64,000 bases of DNA from Angiostrongylus vasorum (Eukaryota; Nematoda; Chromadorea; Rhabditida; Metastrongylidae), in the NCBI GenBank assembly GCA_018806985.1, contig JADANN010000432.1, forward strand, positions 124,001 through 188,000, in the 5' to 3' direction. Below are positions 45,605 through 56,435 of the stretch, piece by piece (position 1 is the stretch's first letter; each line of letters begins with the position of its first letter). The position numbers and the translations under genes were made by a program. A model generated the notes under the pieces. That model was not told the DNA's origin, made no database searches, and saw nothing but the letters and a program-made list of their open reading frames with translations.

Positions 45605-46255
45605 TAATTATTTACTTTTCAACGGATAATATATCCTGCTGCAGTCGGCATTAGATAATCTTGCACTTCGCGAAATACTGTAATTTTAGATATTATTAGC
45701 GTAATATCACTGATCATTGATCATACACGGAGATTAAATAAAAGGCGGTTTAGAAAGAATCAATGTTATAATTAAGACGAACAAATAACGACACCAACGT
45801 AATAAATAACAAGAAATAATATAAATATGTAGATAAATAACAAATTCGGACATTTGTGTCCTAAAATATAAAAATAAACTAGTGAAATGTAATACTTAGT
45901 TGTTTTGTCCCCACCCACACTAAAATTGCAAAAGCGACGGATGTTGTCAGTATTGTTCATGGTTGCAAACGAAAACACGTCCTATCTGTTTTCCTCTTCT
46001 TCCTCAATTAACAATAGTTGTATGTTAACTGAACGATTGACAAGTCTACACTGGAAAGCTTTTCATGAGATTGATGACTTTTCGTGCGATAGTGTTCTTG
46101 AACATTCCTGTATTGAAGTTTAAATTGTTAGTAGGAGCACAATAGAAAAGTCTGAAGCAATAAATATCAGAATATGAGCATCAACTCCACTCTGTTCCAT
46201 TATCCGACCTCAACATCTTTAACGTATTCATGGAGTGAGTGGGTCCGAAATAAAA
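45605..46255. other. No gene recognised
   Basis: AT-rich sequence between the foldback half and the duplicated TTL block. Confidence 0.45.
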
Positions 46256-46331
46256 AGTCATTTCGCTTTGTTCTATTCGCATACGAGTTCTACCAAGTAA
46301 CTTATTCCGCAGCCAAGTTAAATTCTTCAGA

Positions 46332-46979
46332 ATGGACTCAAAAAACTGTGTAGTCTTCGCCTTGTTCGTTGGCGTCCCAGTGGTCTCCGGTTTCTTCCTG
46401 CAGTCAGTTGGAGCCGCGGGAAATCTTCTTTGTGCAAACTCACCTGCAAAAAATGTCACGGCGTTACTTTATGTAAACGGATATTGTAGGTTTTTTTCAC
46501 AATGTTAGAAACGTCACTGGTGGCTTTTCGAAACACTGTATTGTGTTAGTTGACAGCTACATCACCTCTACTAGAAAAGAGTAGCAATTCTTTTCAACAA
46601 AAGGTAAGAATGGTGGTGGATCACATCAAGCTTTTTTTTATTTCAGTTTCCGATACACTGCTAGACGACGCACTAACTGGTGATGATGGTAGATTCGAAT
46701 TATATGGCTCTAAAAGAGAATTCGGTACAATAGAACCATACGTAGAAATTCGCCACAAATGCAAACAACCAGATGTAAGTGGCATTTCTGTTTTACAAAG
46801 GAAATTCATGGAGAACAAAATCGATGAAATCAGTATTCAGGAATGTATAAAAAGAGTGAAGATAAAAAATATTACCCGTCTTCGTCGTGAAGGGATCAAG
46901 TCGCTACGTAGGCTTTCCAATAAAGGATCTCGACCTAGCCGATTGGAGAATCCCATCTAGACGGGTGTGTCAAGGGTGA
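46332..46979 (+). pseudogene. Transthyretin-like (TTL) family protein, copy A, with 66-base intron
   Basis: TTL proteins are small secreted nematode proteins with a beta-sandwich fold. Exon 1 (46,332-46,472, 47 codons) is a hydrophobic signal peptide followed by QSVGAAGNLLCANSPAKNVT and LLY. Exon 2 (46,647-46,774) encodes DTLLDDALTGDDGRFELYGS, then TIEPYVEIRHKCKQP. Intron 2 (46,775-46,840) has GTAAGT...TTCAG borders. Exon 3 (46,841-46,979) continues ECIKRVKIK but has one extra A in a run of six, which shifts the frame. The phase of exon 1 to exon 2 does not agree, so an extra small exon or a one-base error is possible. Copy A may thus be a pseudogene or a live gene with consensus errors. Confidence 0.8.
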
Positions 46980-48380
46980 GGAGAACAGTCTCATTTATGT
47001 ACACGGCTTCAGTGAATTCCACTTAAAGTGCTCCATAACAGTGATGCTGGTCGCCCTCACGAATCCCACCACACTTCTTGATCGGCGGTCTTCTTTAAAT
47101 CACTTTCTAAACGTAGTCAATTGTATGTCAATTGTTATAGAATGTGCAAGGATTCTCTGTTTTGAAGTAAAGTGTTTTGAGCCTGAAATGCACTCGTTCA
47201 TCAAATTAAATAGCACCTGTCCTGATAAAAACATCGAAATTCCCCCAGTTGTGACAAATGCATCGTCCATGAGTCCGATGCCAATGTCTGGCTGGGCCCT
47301 CCACATGGTTCTAAACAGCTGCAGCATTCAATTAGCCAAAAGTCGACTAAAAGTAAACCAAAAATACGTTTCAGTGTTGACATTGTAGCTAACTAATAGT
47401 AGGTTATCTTACCCAAATCCGAAATGCTTCGAATAACAAATACACACAACAGCTAAGGCAATGCGGTTTGACAACCAAACTCAGCACTGTTTAAGTGAGG
47501 CCTTAGAGAGCAACCAAACTTTCGACATGCTCTCCATGAAACATCTACTAAAGTTAGCATGGAGTTGGTTTACCAATAAAAGCACGAAGGAAATGATTCT
47601 GGAATAAAACTCGCCAAAGATTCGTGTGAACTTCACTTAATACTTCACTATAGCACAACACCTAAAAGTATTCTCCGCGTTAACTCAAGTAGATGGTTCA
47701 TGGGGCTAAAACTATTCTCTGCCAATAATCAGAAGATAGAGAATGGATTTCTATCCCAATTCTGGAACAGCACATCAGTTTCCGAATTGGGATTTAAGTC
47801 TTCACTTCCCCAAGAATGTCAGTCGGATAATCGACCAAGGTGGTACTGAAAGAACTGAGACAGGTATGAAAAAAATGCCAGTCCTGAAAAAATAAGATTT
47901 TTATTAAAGCAAATGAAACCGGAATAAAGCTATTCCTACTCTTGAAAAAATTCGTGAAATATTATATAGGAAAAACTGCCGTTGGGAGTAGATTTAAACG
48001 ATATTTCAACGGGTTAAGTCTAGAAACAACCGTTTATAATTCCCAGCGCTCACTTTCCATTAGCTTTGGCATTCTTCTTTGGAAAACAAGAGGCTGTTAG
48101 CAAAAGCAGGAAATGGTCAATTGTAACGTAATTTAGCCCATCCAAACGGTTTCATATCCAAAGCAGAAAAAATTTCACTGCCTAACGCTCCGAAGAATAC
48201 GAAATCCGCCGAATAGTCAGCGTTTGTGAATACAAAAAGTTGTACAGTAATAGCCTGGTGTTTGCTCACCGAAAGAATAGTGACTGAAGGTTGATAATTT
48301 TTAGTCGAGTGTTATTTCATGTCTAGTTGTTGCGATCAGTGTTATCGCAAAGAACGCGCTACTACGACAACTACAGAAAA

Positions 48381-48970
48381 TCATTCGGCATAGACTACGG
48401 AACACTTCCAAATTTCGGCAGCAGTCTGTTTAGGTCGTGAAGCAAAACAACATACAACTTCCGCAGATCGTAGTTGTCGTCTATGGTGGCATCTTGCTCC
48501 CAGCATGGTGATGTTCAGTAGATCTATACCATAGCCCTGAAATCCTTCCATCCGCAAACGCAGATCGTTCCCGTTGGCCACGAACACGTCCCCCATTCTT
48601 TGATGGAACGTCCCGGAGGACGCTTCCATTCTGTTAGAGTACACCCCAATATTCTTTTTGTTCACCTGTCATTCGTTCCTAACACGGTGGTGTAGTGCAT
48701 GAAACCACTGGAGACATCCTGTTATTCAAAAATTACCATCTATTGCACTAGCGACGACGTGAGACTAAGTGTCGACCCATTCTCACGACAAGACGCCAAT
48801 AGGGTCAACTCGTTAACAAACAAGCTTTCTTTAGCAATCACTAAGTAGTTTTAATGGATAGAGAATCAAAGGCAAAGAACGGACAAATACCCCAGTATGA
48901 GAGAAAGAGTGGACCCCGAGAACATAACCCACGGCCCATTAGGGAGCTTTACCCACTTTTCACTCATGAT
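48381..48970 (-). repeat. Left arm of foldback in copy A, with RTE C-terminal relic
   Basis: It is inverted with respect to 49,750-50,200. The outer part, read on the minus strand, resembles the end of an RTE-type protein (RPPGRSIKEW and DVFVANGNDLRLRM are clearer in the matching arm at 53,335-53,529). Confidence 0.75.
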
Positions 48971-49749
48971 TGTGCTGTTTATGCTTGTGATCCCAAAACG
49001 ACTATTTTATGGTCCTTGTTCATTTGAAAGCTCTCTGCAGAATGTATTGCATTGTGGTTTGGCTAAAAACTAAGCTAATGCGATAATGTAGTGTCATTTG
49101 AATACACTCTTCCTCACAGATGTAGAGAATGCGATTTGCAAATACAAAAGCATGTAGACATATCTAGGTACTAATGTGTTATTATGTACAACTAGTGCCT
49201 ATGGCCGCGCGAAAAAAAATCACAGTAGAGACGGAAACTGTTCCCATCAATCCACCTTTGTCTCTTTACAATTACTCAGTAGGATTTGTTCGCCTTAGGC
49301 CAATATATGGCGATGAGTCACATAATTTTGCTTCTAACTTCCATCACCGTTCAGGTGCTATTTATCGCTATATTTATCGGAATCGCAATCGACTCGAACA
49401 AATAATCCGTACTCACACGCTTGCAATAACCGGCAAGGTACACCTGAGAGTACTCAGTTCCACATCCATTTGGTAAGTTTCCCTTAGGGAAAGGGAGCCA
49501 TGAGAAGGTTGGAATAAAAAGGAGCACGTGAAAGCTTGTGGCCTGTAAAGATGATGTTATAAGCGCTAGTGAGTTTGCCTTGTCGATGGAGATGTGAGGA
49601 AGAGTGTACTCAAATGAGCACTACAGGAGCGCATAAATTCGATTTTAACCCAACAATAATGCAGAAGCTTTTCCAGAGACCGTTCAAACGAACAAAGACC
49701 ATAGAACAGTTGTTTTTTATGTTTGCCAACATGCACAATATAAATATGA

Positions 49750-50200
49750 GTGAAAAGTAGGTAAAGCTCTCTAATGGGCCATGAATTATGTTTTCACAGT
49801 CCACTCTTTCTCTGACACTGGGATACTTGTCCGTTCCTTTCCCTTTAATTCTCTATCCATTAAAACTACTTAGTGATTGCTAAAGAAAACTTGTTCGTTA
49901 AAGACTTGACCCATTGGTGTCCTGCCGTGAGAATGGGACGACAATTAGTCTCACGTCGTCGCTAGTTTTTCTTGGCAATAGATGGTACTTCTTGAATAAC
50001 AGTACGTCTCCAGTGATTTCATGTGTTACACCACCTTAGAAAAGCTTTTGATCTCTCGCTTCATGGGCGTACGGTTTGTGTGATATTATCTACAATATGT
50101 TATTTTGTTAGCAGCGAATGACAGGTGAACGAAAAGAATATTGGGACGTACTCCGGCAGAATGCAAGCGTCCTCCGGGGCGTTCCCACAATGAACGGTCG
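49750..50200 (+). repeat. Right arm of foldback in copy A, truncated
   Basis: It begins 'gtgaaaagtaggtaaagct' and carries the outward-reading RTE tail up to 'gtgttcgtagccaat', where it joins an unrelated host exon at ~50,215. The arm is shorter than in copy B. Confidence 0.75.
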
Positions 50201-50219
50201 GACGTGTTCGTAGCCAATG

Positions 50220-50309
50220 TGGCAAGGCATGGTGAGCAGAGTGATTCGAACCTTGGCATCGGGTCCATTCGGACCGAATTTTTTTTCGGCGGTTGCCACC
50301 ATCTCATGA
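50220..50309 (+). pseudogene. Last exon of a paralogue of the unknown gene at 40.4-41.8 kb
   Basis: In one uninterrupted frame it reads WQGMVSRVIRTLASGPFGPN, then FFSAVATIS and a stop, closely matching exon 4 of the minus-strand gene at 40,412-40,555. Downstream non-coding sequence also matches to 51,150, so a 3' piece of that locus was copied here in inverted orientation. Its upstream exons are missing; an RTE tail lies directly before it. Confidence 0.75.
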
Positions 50310-51175
50310 GGCGAGAAGTCGGCCGACTGTTCCTTGGAGTGATCAATCCGATTATGTGATTTCTTTAAACCGTGACGGCGTGAAAAAAGAAAACTATTTA
50401 ACCACAAAAGGGTTAAATAACCAAGGAAACGGAGAGGGTTGAATGAAAGTGTTTTCACGAAGAATGTTTAATGCAGCACTAATGAGCCGATGGAGAATTC
50501 CCCATATGAAAAATGAGTGGAGAGATATCCAGATGTTTATAATTGAAGAAAACGCCACTTACTCTTAGTCCGAAAAAACCAGTTGAAAAAACGAATCAAA
50601 GGGCCAAAAATAGCAAGGGAGATTTCCAAAGTAAATAGTATAATTTTGTCCTTTGTAAAAATACTTCAAAGATTCAAACACAAAAACTGCCAAGCGAACT
50701 CTCCACATCTGCTGCCACAGAGTTAACTGAATAATATCTCAAATAACATCAAATTGACATGGAATCTATCCAGTCAAAGCTCTTCCATAAGCTCCCAGGC
50801 AGAACTCGATGCACAATTCTTTTACAATTTGACCATTTGAGCCTCTGAAGAAAGCGAAGCAGCGGAAAGGTCAGCTTTTCTGATTGAACAAATTCTGTAA
50901 TAGCAACCTCGCATTTGCTCATCAGAAAAGAATGAATTCCCACCAAACACTTCACAGTGCCAACTACCTTGCAGCGACTTGAATGACCATCTATGTACAC
51001 GGTAAAATTGCATAATCTGTCTCAGCGGCAGAGAATGTGATTGTATTAGTTTGGGTGCGGTGTACCTGATCTCTTCTAAAAGGTGTAAGACTGAATACGT
51101 TAGCTAATAAGTTACTACTTTGTGCCTCTATGAAAAAAAACCGAGAAGGCTTTGCTTTCTTTTTTTTCTTTTTTT
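50310..51175 (+). repeat. Inverted copy of the 3' flank of the unknown gene, with Penelope relic
   Basis: It matches the minus strand of about 40,000-40,410 ('tttaatgcagc.ctaatgagccg', 'ggagagatatccagatg', 'ccagttgaaaaaacga'). A ~450-base stretch here (~50,600-51,045), absent at 40 kb, holds Penelope-type linker and GIY-YIG sequence (to 51,110) and a worn hammerhead-like motif at ~50,836. Confidence 0.65.
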
Positions 51176-51251
51176 TTGATTTCGCTTTGTTCTATTCGCA
51201 TACGAGTCCTACCATGTAACTTATTCCGCAGCCAAGTTAAACTTATTTAGA

Positions 51252-51833
51252 ATGGACTCAAAAAAACTGTGTAGTCTTCGCCTTGTTCGTTGGCGTCCCA
51301 GTGGTCTCCGGTTTCTTCCTGCAGTCAGTTGGAGCCGCGGGAAATCTTCTTTGTGCAAACTCACCTGCAAAAAATGTCACGGCGTTACTTTATGTAAACG
51401 GATATTGTAGGTTTTGTCACAATGTTAGAAACGTCACTGGTGGCTTTTTCGAAACACTGTATTGTGTTAGTTGACAGCTACATCACCTCTACTAGAAAAG
51501 AGTAGCAATTCTTTTCAACAAAAGGTAAGAATGGTGGTGGATCACATCAAGCTTTTTTTACTTTCAGTTTCCGATACACTGCTAGACGACGCACTAACTG
51601 GTGATGATGGTAGATTCGAATTATATGGCTCTAAAAGAGAATTCGGTACAATAGAACCATACGTAGAAATTCGCCACAAATGCAAACAACCAGATGAATG
51701 TATAAAAAGAGTGAAGATAAAAATATTACCCGTCTTCGTCGTGAAGGGATCAAGTCGCTACGTAGGCTTTCCAATAAAGGATCTCGACCTAGCCGATTGG
51801 AGAATCCCATCTAGACGGGTGTGTCAAGGGTGA
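51252..51833 (+). pseudogene. Transthyretin-like (TTL) family protein, copy B, second intron absent
   Basis: Exon 1 (51,252-51,393) has a run of seven A where copy A has six, which shifts the frame just after the start. Exon 2 (51,568-51,695) and exon 3 (51,696-51,833) are joined directly, CCAGAT then GAATGT, without the 66-base intron of copy A. The joined frame is intact and runs from the TTL core (DDGRFELYG) through ECIKRVKIKILPVFVVKG and DLADWRIPSRRVCQG to a stop. So copy B keeps the better 3' frame and copy A the better 5' frame. Signal peptide and domain are as in copy A. Confidence 0.8.
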
Positions 51834-52826
51834 GGAGAACAGTCTCATTTATGTACACGGCTTCAGTGAATTCCACTTAAAGTGCTCCATAACAGTGATG
51901 TTGGTCGCCCTCACGAATCCCACCACACTTCTTGATCGGCGGTCTTCTTTAAATCACTTTCTAAACGTAGTCAATTGTATGTCAATTGTTATAGAATGTG
52001 CAAGGATTCTCTGTTTTGAAGTAAAGTGTTTTGAGCCTGAAATGCACTCGTTCATCAAATTAAATAGCACCTGTCCTGATAAAAACATCGAAATTCCCCA
52101 GTTGTGACAAATGCATCGTCCATGAGTCCGATGCCAATGTCTGGCTGGGCCCTCCACATGGTTCTAAACAGCTGCAGCATTCAATTAGCCAAAAGTCGAC
52201 TAAAAGTAAACCAAAAAATACGTTTCAGTGTTGACATTGTAGCTAACTAATAGTAGGTTATCTTACCCAAATCCGAAATGCTTCGAATAACAAATACACA
52301 CAACAGCTAAGGCAATGCGGTTTGACAACCAAACTCAGCACTGTTTAAGTGAGGCCTTAGAGAGCAACCAAACTTTCGACATGCTCTCCATGAAACATCT
52401 ACTAAAGTTAGCATGGAGTTGGTTTACCAATAAAAGCACGAAGGAAATGATTCTGGAATAAAACTCGCCAAAGATTCGTGTGAACTTCACTTAATACTTC
52501 ACTATAGCACAACACCTAAAAGTATTCTCCGCGTTAACTCAAGTAGATGGTTCATGGGGCTAAAACTATTCTCTGCCAATAATCAGAAGATAGAGAATGG
52601 ATTTCTATCCCAATTCTGGAACAGCACATCAGTTTCCGAATTGGGATTTAAGTCTTCACTTCCCCCAAGAATGTCAGTCGGATAATCGACCAAGGTGGTA
52701 CTGAAAGAACTGAGACAGGTATGAAAAAAATGCCAGTCCTGAAAAATAAGATTTTTATTAAAGCAAATGAAACCGGAATAAAGCTATTCCTACTCTTGAA
52801 AAAATTTCGTGAAATATTATATAGGA

Positions 52827-53840
52827 AAACTGCCGTTGGGAGTAGATTTAAACGATATTTCAACGGGTTAAGTCTAGAAACAACCGTTTATAATTCCCAG
52901 CGCTCACTTTCCATTAGCTTTGGCATTCTTCTTTGGAAAACAAGAGGCTGTTAGCAAAAGCAGGAAATGGTCAATTGTAACGTAATTTAGCCCATCCAAA
53001 CGGTTTCATATCCAAAGCAGAAAAATTTCACTGCCTAACGCTCCGAAGAATACGAAATCCGCCGAATAGTCAGCGTTTGTGAATACAAAAAGTTGTACAG
53101 TAATAGCCTGGTGTTTGCTCACCGAAAGAATAGTGACTGAAGGTTGATAATTTTTAGTCGAGTGTTATTTCATGTCTAGTTGTTGCGATCAGTGTTATCG
53201 CAAAGAACGGGCTACTACGACAACTACAGAAAATCATTCGGCATAGACTACGGAACACTTCCAAATTTCGGCAGCAGTCTGTTTAGGTCGTGAAGCGAAA
53301 ACAACATACAACTTCCGCAGATCGTAGTTGTCGTCTATGGTGACATCTTGCTCCCAGCATGGTGATGTTCAGGAGATCTATACCATAGCCCTGAAATCCT
53401 TCCCATCCGCAAACGCAGATCGTTCCCGTTGGCCACGAACACGTCCCCCCATTCTTTGATGGAACGTCCCGGAGGACGCTTCCATTCTGTTAGAGTACAC
53501 CCCCAATATTCTTTTTGTTCACCTGTCATTCGTTCCTAACACGGTGGTGTAGTGCATGAAACCACTGGAGACATCCTGTTATTCAAAAATTACCATCTAT
53601 TGCAAAAAAAAACTAGCGACGACGTGAGACTAAGTGTCGACCCATTCTCACGACAAGACGCCAATAGGGTCAATTCGTTAGCAAACAAGTTTTTCTTTAG
53701 CAATCATTAAGTAGTTTTAATGGATAGAGAATTAAAGGCAAAGAACGGACAAATACCCCAGTATCAGAGAATGAGTGGACTGTGAAAACATAATTCACGG
53801 CCCATTAGGGAGCTTTACCTACTTTTCACTTATGATTGTG
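52827..53840 (-). repeat. Left arm of large foldback, copy B
   Basis: Inverted match to 54,612-55,970. Landmarks include 'aacggtttcatatccaaag', 'gaaatccgccgaatagtcag' and 'cgacgtgagactaagtg', found in reverse complement in the right arm. The RTE-type tail is read on the minus strand at 53,529-53,335 (EWKRPPGRSIKEWGDVFVA). Confidence 0.88.
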
Positions 53841-54611
53841 CTGTTTATGCTTGTGATCCCAAAACGACTATTTTATGGTCCTTGTTCATTTGAAAGCTCT
53901 CTGCAGAATGTATTGCATTGTGGTTTGGCTAAAACCAAGCTAATGCGATCCTGTAGTGTCATTTGAATACACTCTTCCTCAAAGATGTACAGAATGCGAT
54001 TTGCAAATACAAAAGCATGTAGACATATCTAGGTACTAATGTGTTATTATGTACAACTAGTGCCTATGGCCGCGCGAAAAAAAATCACAGTAGAGACGGA
54101 AACTGTTCCCATCAATCCACCTTTGTCTCTTTACAATTACTCAGTAGGATTTGTTCGCCTTAAGCCAATATATGGCGATGAGCCACATAATTTTGCTTCT
54201 AACTTCCATCACCGTTCAGGTGCTATATTTATCGCTATATTTATCGGAATCGCAATCGACTCGAACAAATAATCCGTACTCACACGCTTGCAATAACCGG
54301 CAAGGTACACCTGAGAGTACTCAGTTCCACATCCATTTGGTAAGTTTCCCTTAGGGAAAGGGAGCCATGAGAAGGTTGGAATAAAAAAGGAGCACGTGAA
54401 AGCTTGTGGCCTGTAAAGATGATGTTATAAGCGCTAGTGAGTTTGCCTTGTCGATGGAGATGTGAGGAAGAGTGTACTCAAATGAGCACTACAGGAGCGC
54501 ATAAATTCGATTTTAACCCAACAATAATGCAGAAGCTTTTCCAGAGACCGTTCAAACGAACAAAGACCATAGAACAGTTGTTTTTTATGTTTGCCAACAT
54601 GCACAATATAA
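53841..54611 (+). other. Foldback centre
   Basis: About 770 bases between the two arms, ~98% like 48,971-49,750 of copy A. Frames at 54,039-54,272 (MAARKKITVETETVPINPPL) and 54,437-54,628 (KFDFNPTIMQKLFQRPFKRT) are conserved in both copies, but I recognise no domain. The first frame changes near its end through a small indel. They could be exons of an unknown host gene caught between the arms. Confidence 0.45.
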
Positions 54612-55970
54612 ATATGAGTGAAAAGTAGGTAAAGCTCTCTAATGGGCCATGAATTATGTTTTCACAGTCCACTCTTTCTCTGATACTGGGATATTTGTCC
54701 GTTCTTTTCCCTTTAATTCTCTATCCATTAAAACTACTTAGTGATTGTTAAAGAAAATTTGTTTGTTAAAGATTTGACCTATTGGTGTTTTGCCGTGAAA
54801 ATGGGATGACAATTAATTTCACGTCGTCGCTAGCTTTTTTTTGGCAATAGGTGGTATTTTTTGAATAACAGGGCGTCTCGAGTGGTTTCATGCACTACAG
54901 CACCGTGGAAAAGGTTTTGGTCTGTTGCTCCATGGGTGTACGGTACGTATGATATTATCTACGGCATGTTATTTCGTTAAGAGCGAATGACAGGTGAACG
55001 AAAAGAATATTGGGGTGACTCTAACAGAATGCAGGCGTCATCCGACACCTATTGGTGTCTTGTCGTCAGAATGGGATGGCACTTAATCTCACGTCGTCGC
55101 TAGTTCTTTGGCAATAGGTAGTAATTTTTTTAATAACAGGACGTCTCTAGTGGTTTCATGCATTACACCACCTTACACCACAGTAGAAAAAAGTTTTGGT
55201 CTCTCAGTCCATCGGTGTACGGTACGTATGATATTATCTACGATATGTTGTTTGGTTACGAACAAATGACAGGTGAGCGAAAAGAATATTGGGGTGTACT
55301 CTAAGAGAATGGAAGCGTCCTCCGGGACGTTCCATCAAAGAATGGGGGGACGTGTTCGTGGCCAACGGGAACGATCTGCGTTTGCGGATGGGAAGGATTT
55401 CAGGGCTATGGTATAAATCTTCTGAACATCACCATGCTGGGAGCAAGATGTCACCATAGACGACAATTACGATCAGCGGAAGTTGTATGTTGTTTTGCTT
55501 CACCACCTAAACAGACTGCTGCCGATATTTGGAAGTGTTCCGTAGTCTATGCCGAATGATTTTCTGTAGTTGTCGTAGTAGCCCGTTCTTTGCGATAACA
55601 CTGATCGCAACAACTAGACATGAAATAACAGTCGACTAAAAATTATCAACCTTCAGTCACTATTCTTTCGGTGAGCAAACACCAGGCTATTACTGTACAA
55701 CTTTTGTATTCACAAACGCTGACTATTCGGCGGATTTCGTATTCTTCGGAGCGTTAGGCAGTGAAATTTTTTCTGCTTTGGATATGAAACCGTTTGGATG
55801 GGTAAATTACGTTACAATTGACCATTTCCTGCTTTTGCTAACAGCCTCTTGTTTTCCAAAGAAGAATGCCAAAGCTAATGGAAAGTGAGCGCTGGGAATT
55901 ATAAACGGTTGTTTCTAGACTTAACCCGTTGAAATATCGTTTAAATCTACTCCCAACGGCAGTTTTCCTC
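54612..55970 (+). repeat. Right arm of large foldback, copy B
   Basis: It is longer than the left arm because of an internal tandem duplication of ~270 bases (54,780-55,310). From 55,240 it gives the reverse complement of 52,827-53,540 at high identity, ending at 'cccaacggcagttttcctc'. Confidence 0.88.
54780..55310 (+). repeat. Tandem duplication, unit ~270 bases
   Basis: Two adjacent units each run from 'acctattggtgt' through 'cacgtcgtcgctag', 'gtacggtacgtatgatatta' and 'atgacaggtga.cgaaaag'. Identity is roughly 85%. The left foldback arm has only one unit. Confidence 0.8.
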
Positions 55971-56320
55971 TTTTATGGTCACATGGGCAAAAGCCCCGAG
56001 AAAAGAACAATCCAGCCCACTTTGGTCGACTCTTCTTCAGGGCGCGTTTGGTGCGGTCACACCGTCAGTGCCTTTTTTACTACTTCCACAAATTATTTCT
56101 GACATTGATTCCAAATATACTAAGCGGCCGATACTCTTCTAATTTCCACCAGCAGGAACGTGTTTACTTTAACTTTCTCAGGAAATGCACACGAAATTCA
56201 CTTAATGAGCTGCCCCCAAATTATCAACTCTATTCCTAACACTGTACCCTATAGAAAACTAAATAAATAAAACTTTTGAAAGTTTTCACACCAATTAGTC
56301 GAAAAAATTTGCCACTTTAC

Positions 56321-56435
56321 CTTAGGACATGTTTTCGTGCAATTCATGATCGTATGACATTTGAAGGCGGAGAAAGAGTCATGCATACGGTGAAGACGTT
56401 CCATGGCGTAATCATCACGGGAGTCTATGATCCAT
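56321..56435 (-). pseudogene. sdhb: sdhb-like exon 6 in the second locus
   Basis: It reads [20 protein letters not shown], then [14 protein letters not shown], with a 'gtaaag' donor and a 'tttgag' acceptor. It is uninterrupted and keeps the 19 bases lost at 16,288-16,383. No other exon of the gene was found in this block, so it is an isolated exon. Confidence 0.88.

Larger units (their letters stand above)
46260..50175 (+). repeat. Direct duplication, copy A (TTL gene plus foldback)
   Basis: It matches 51,179-55,045 nearly base for base up to about 49,800 (roughly 98-99% by eye) and then at lower identity. Homology starts at 'atttcgctttgttc' in both. Besides scattered substitutions, many differences are one-base length changes in A, T, C or G runs. 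The copies are in the same orientation, ~4.9 kb apart from start to start. Confidence 0.92.
51179..55045 (+). repeat. Direct duplication, copy B (TTL gene plus foldback)
   Basis: Counterpart of copy A. It is followed by a further tandem copy of its last ~270 bases and by a long right foldback arm that copy A lacks. Confidence 0.92.

Noticed and set aside
46181..46459. Minus-strand frame of 92 codons opposite the TTL first exon
   Set aside because: It is the antisense shadow of TTL exon 1, which has signal peptide and family motifs on the plus strand.
47041..47388. Plus-strand 115-codon frame and the overlapping minus-strand frame downstream of TTL
   Set aside because: Both are conserved only because the block was duplicated; a one-base difference breaks them in copy B and no domain is recognisable.
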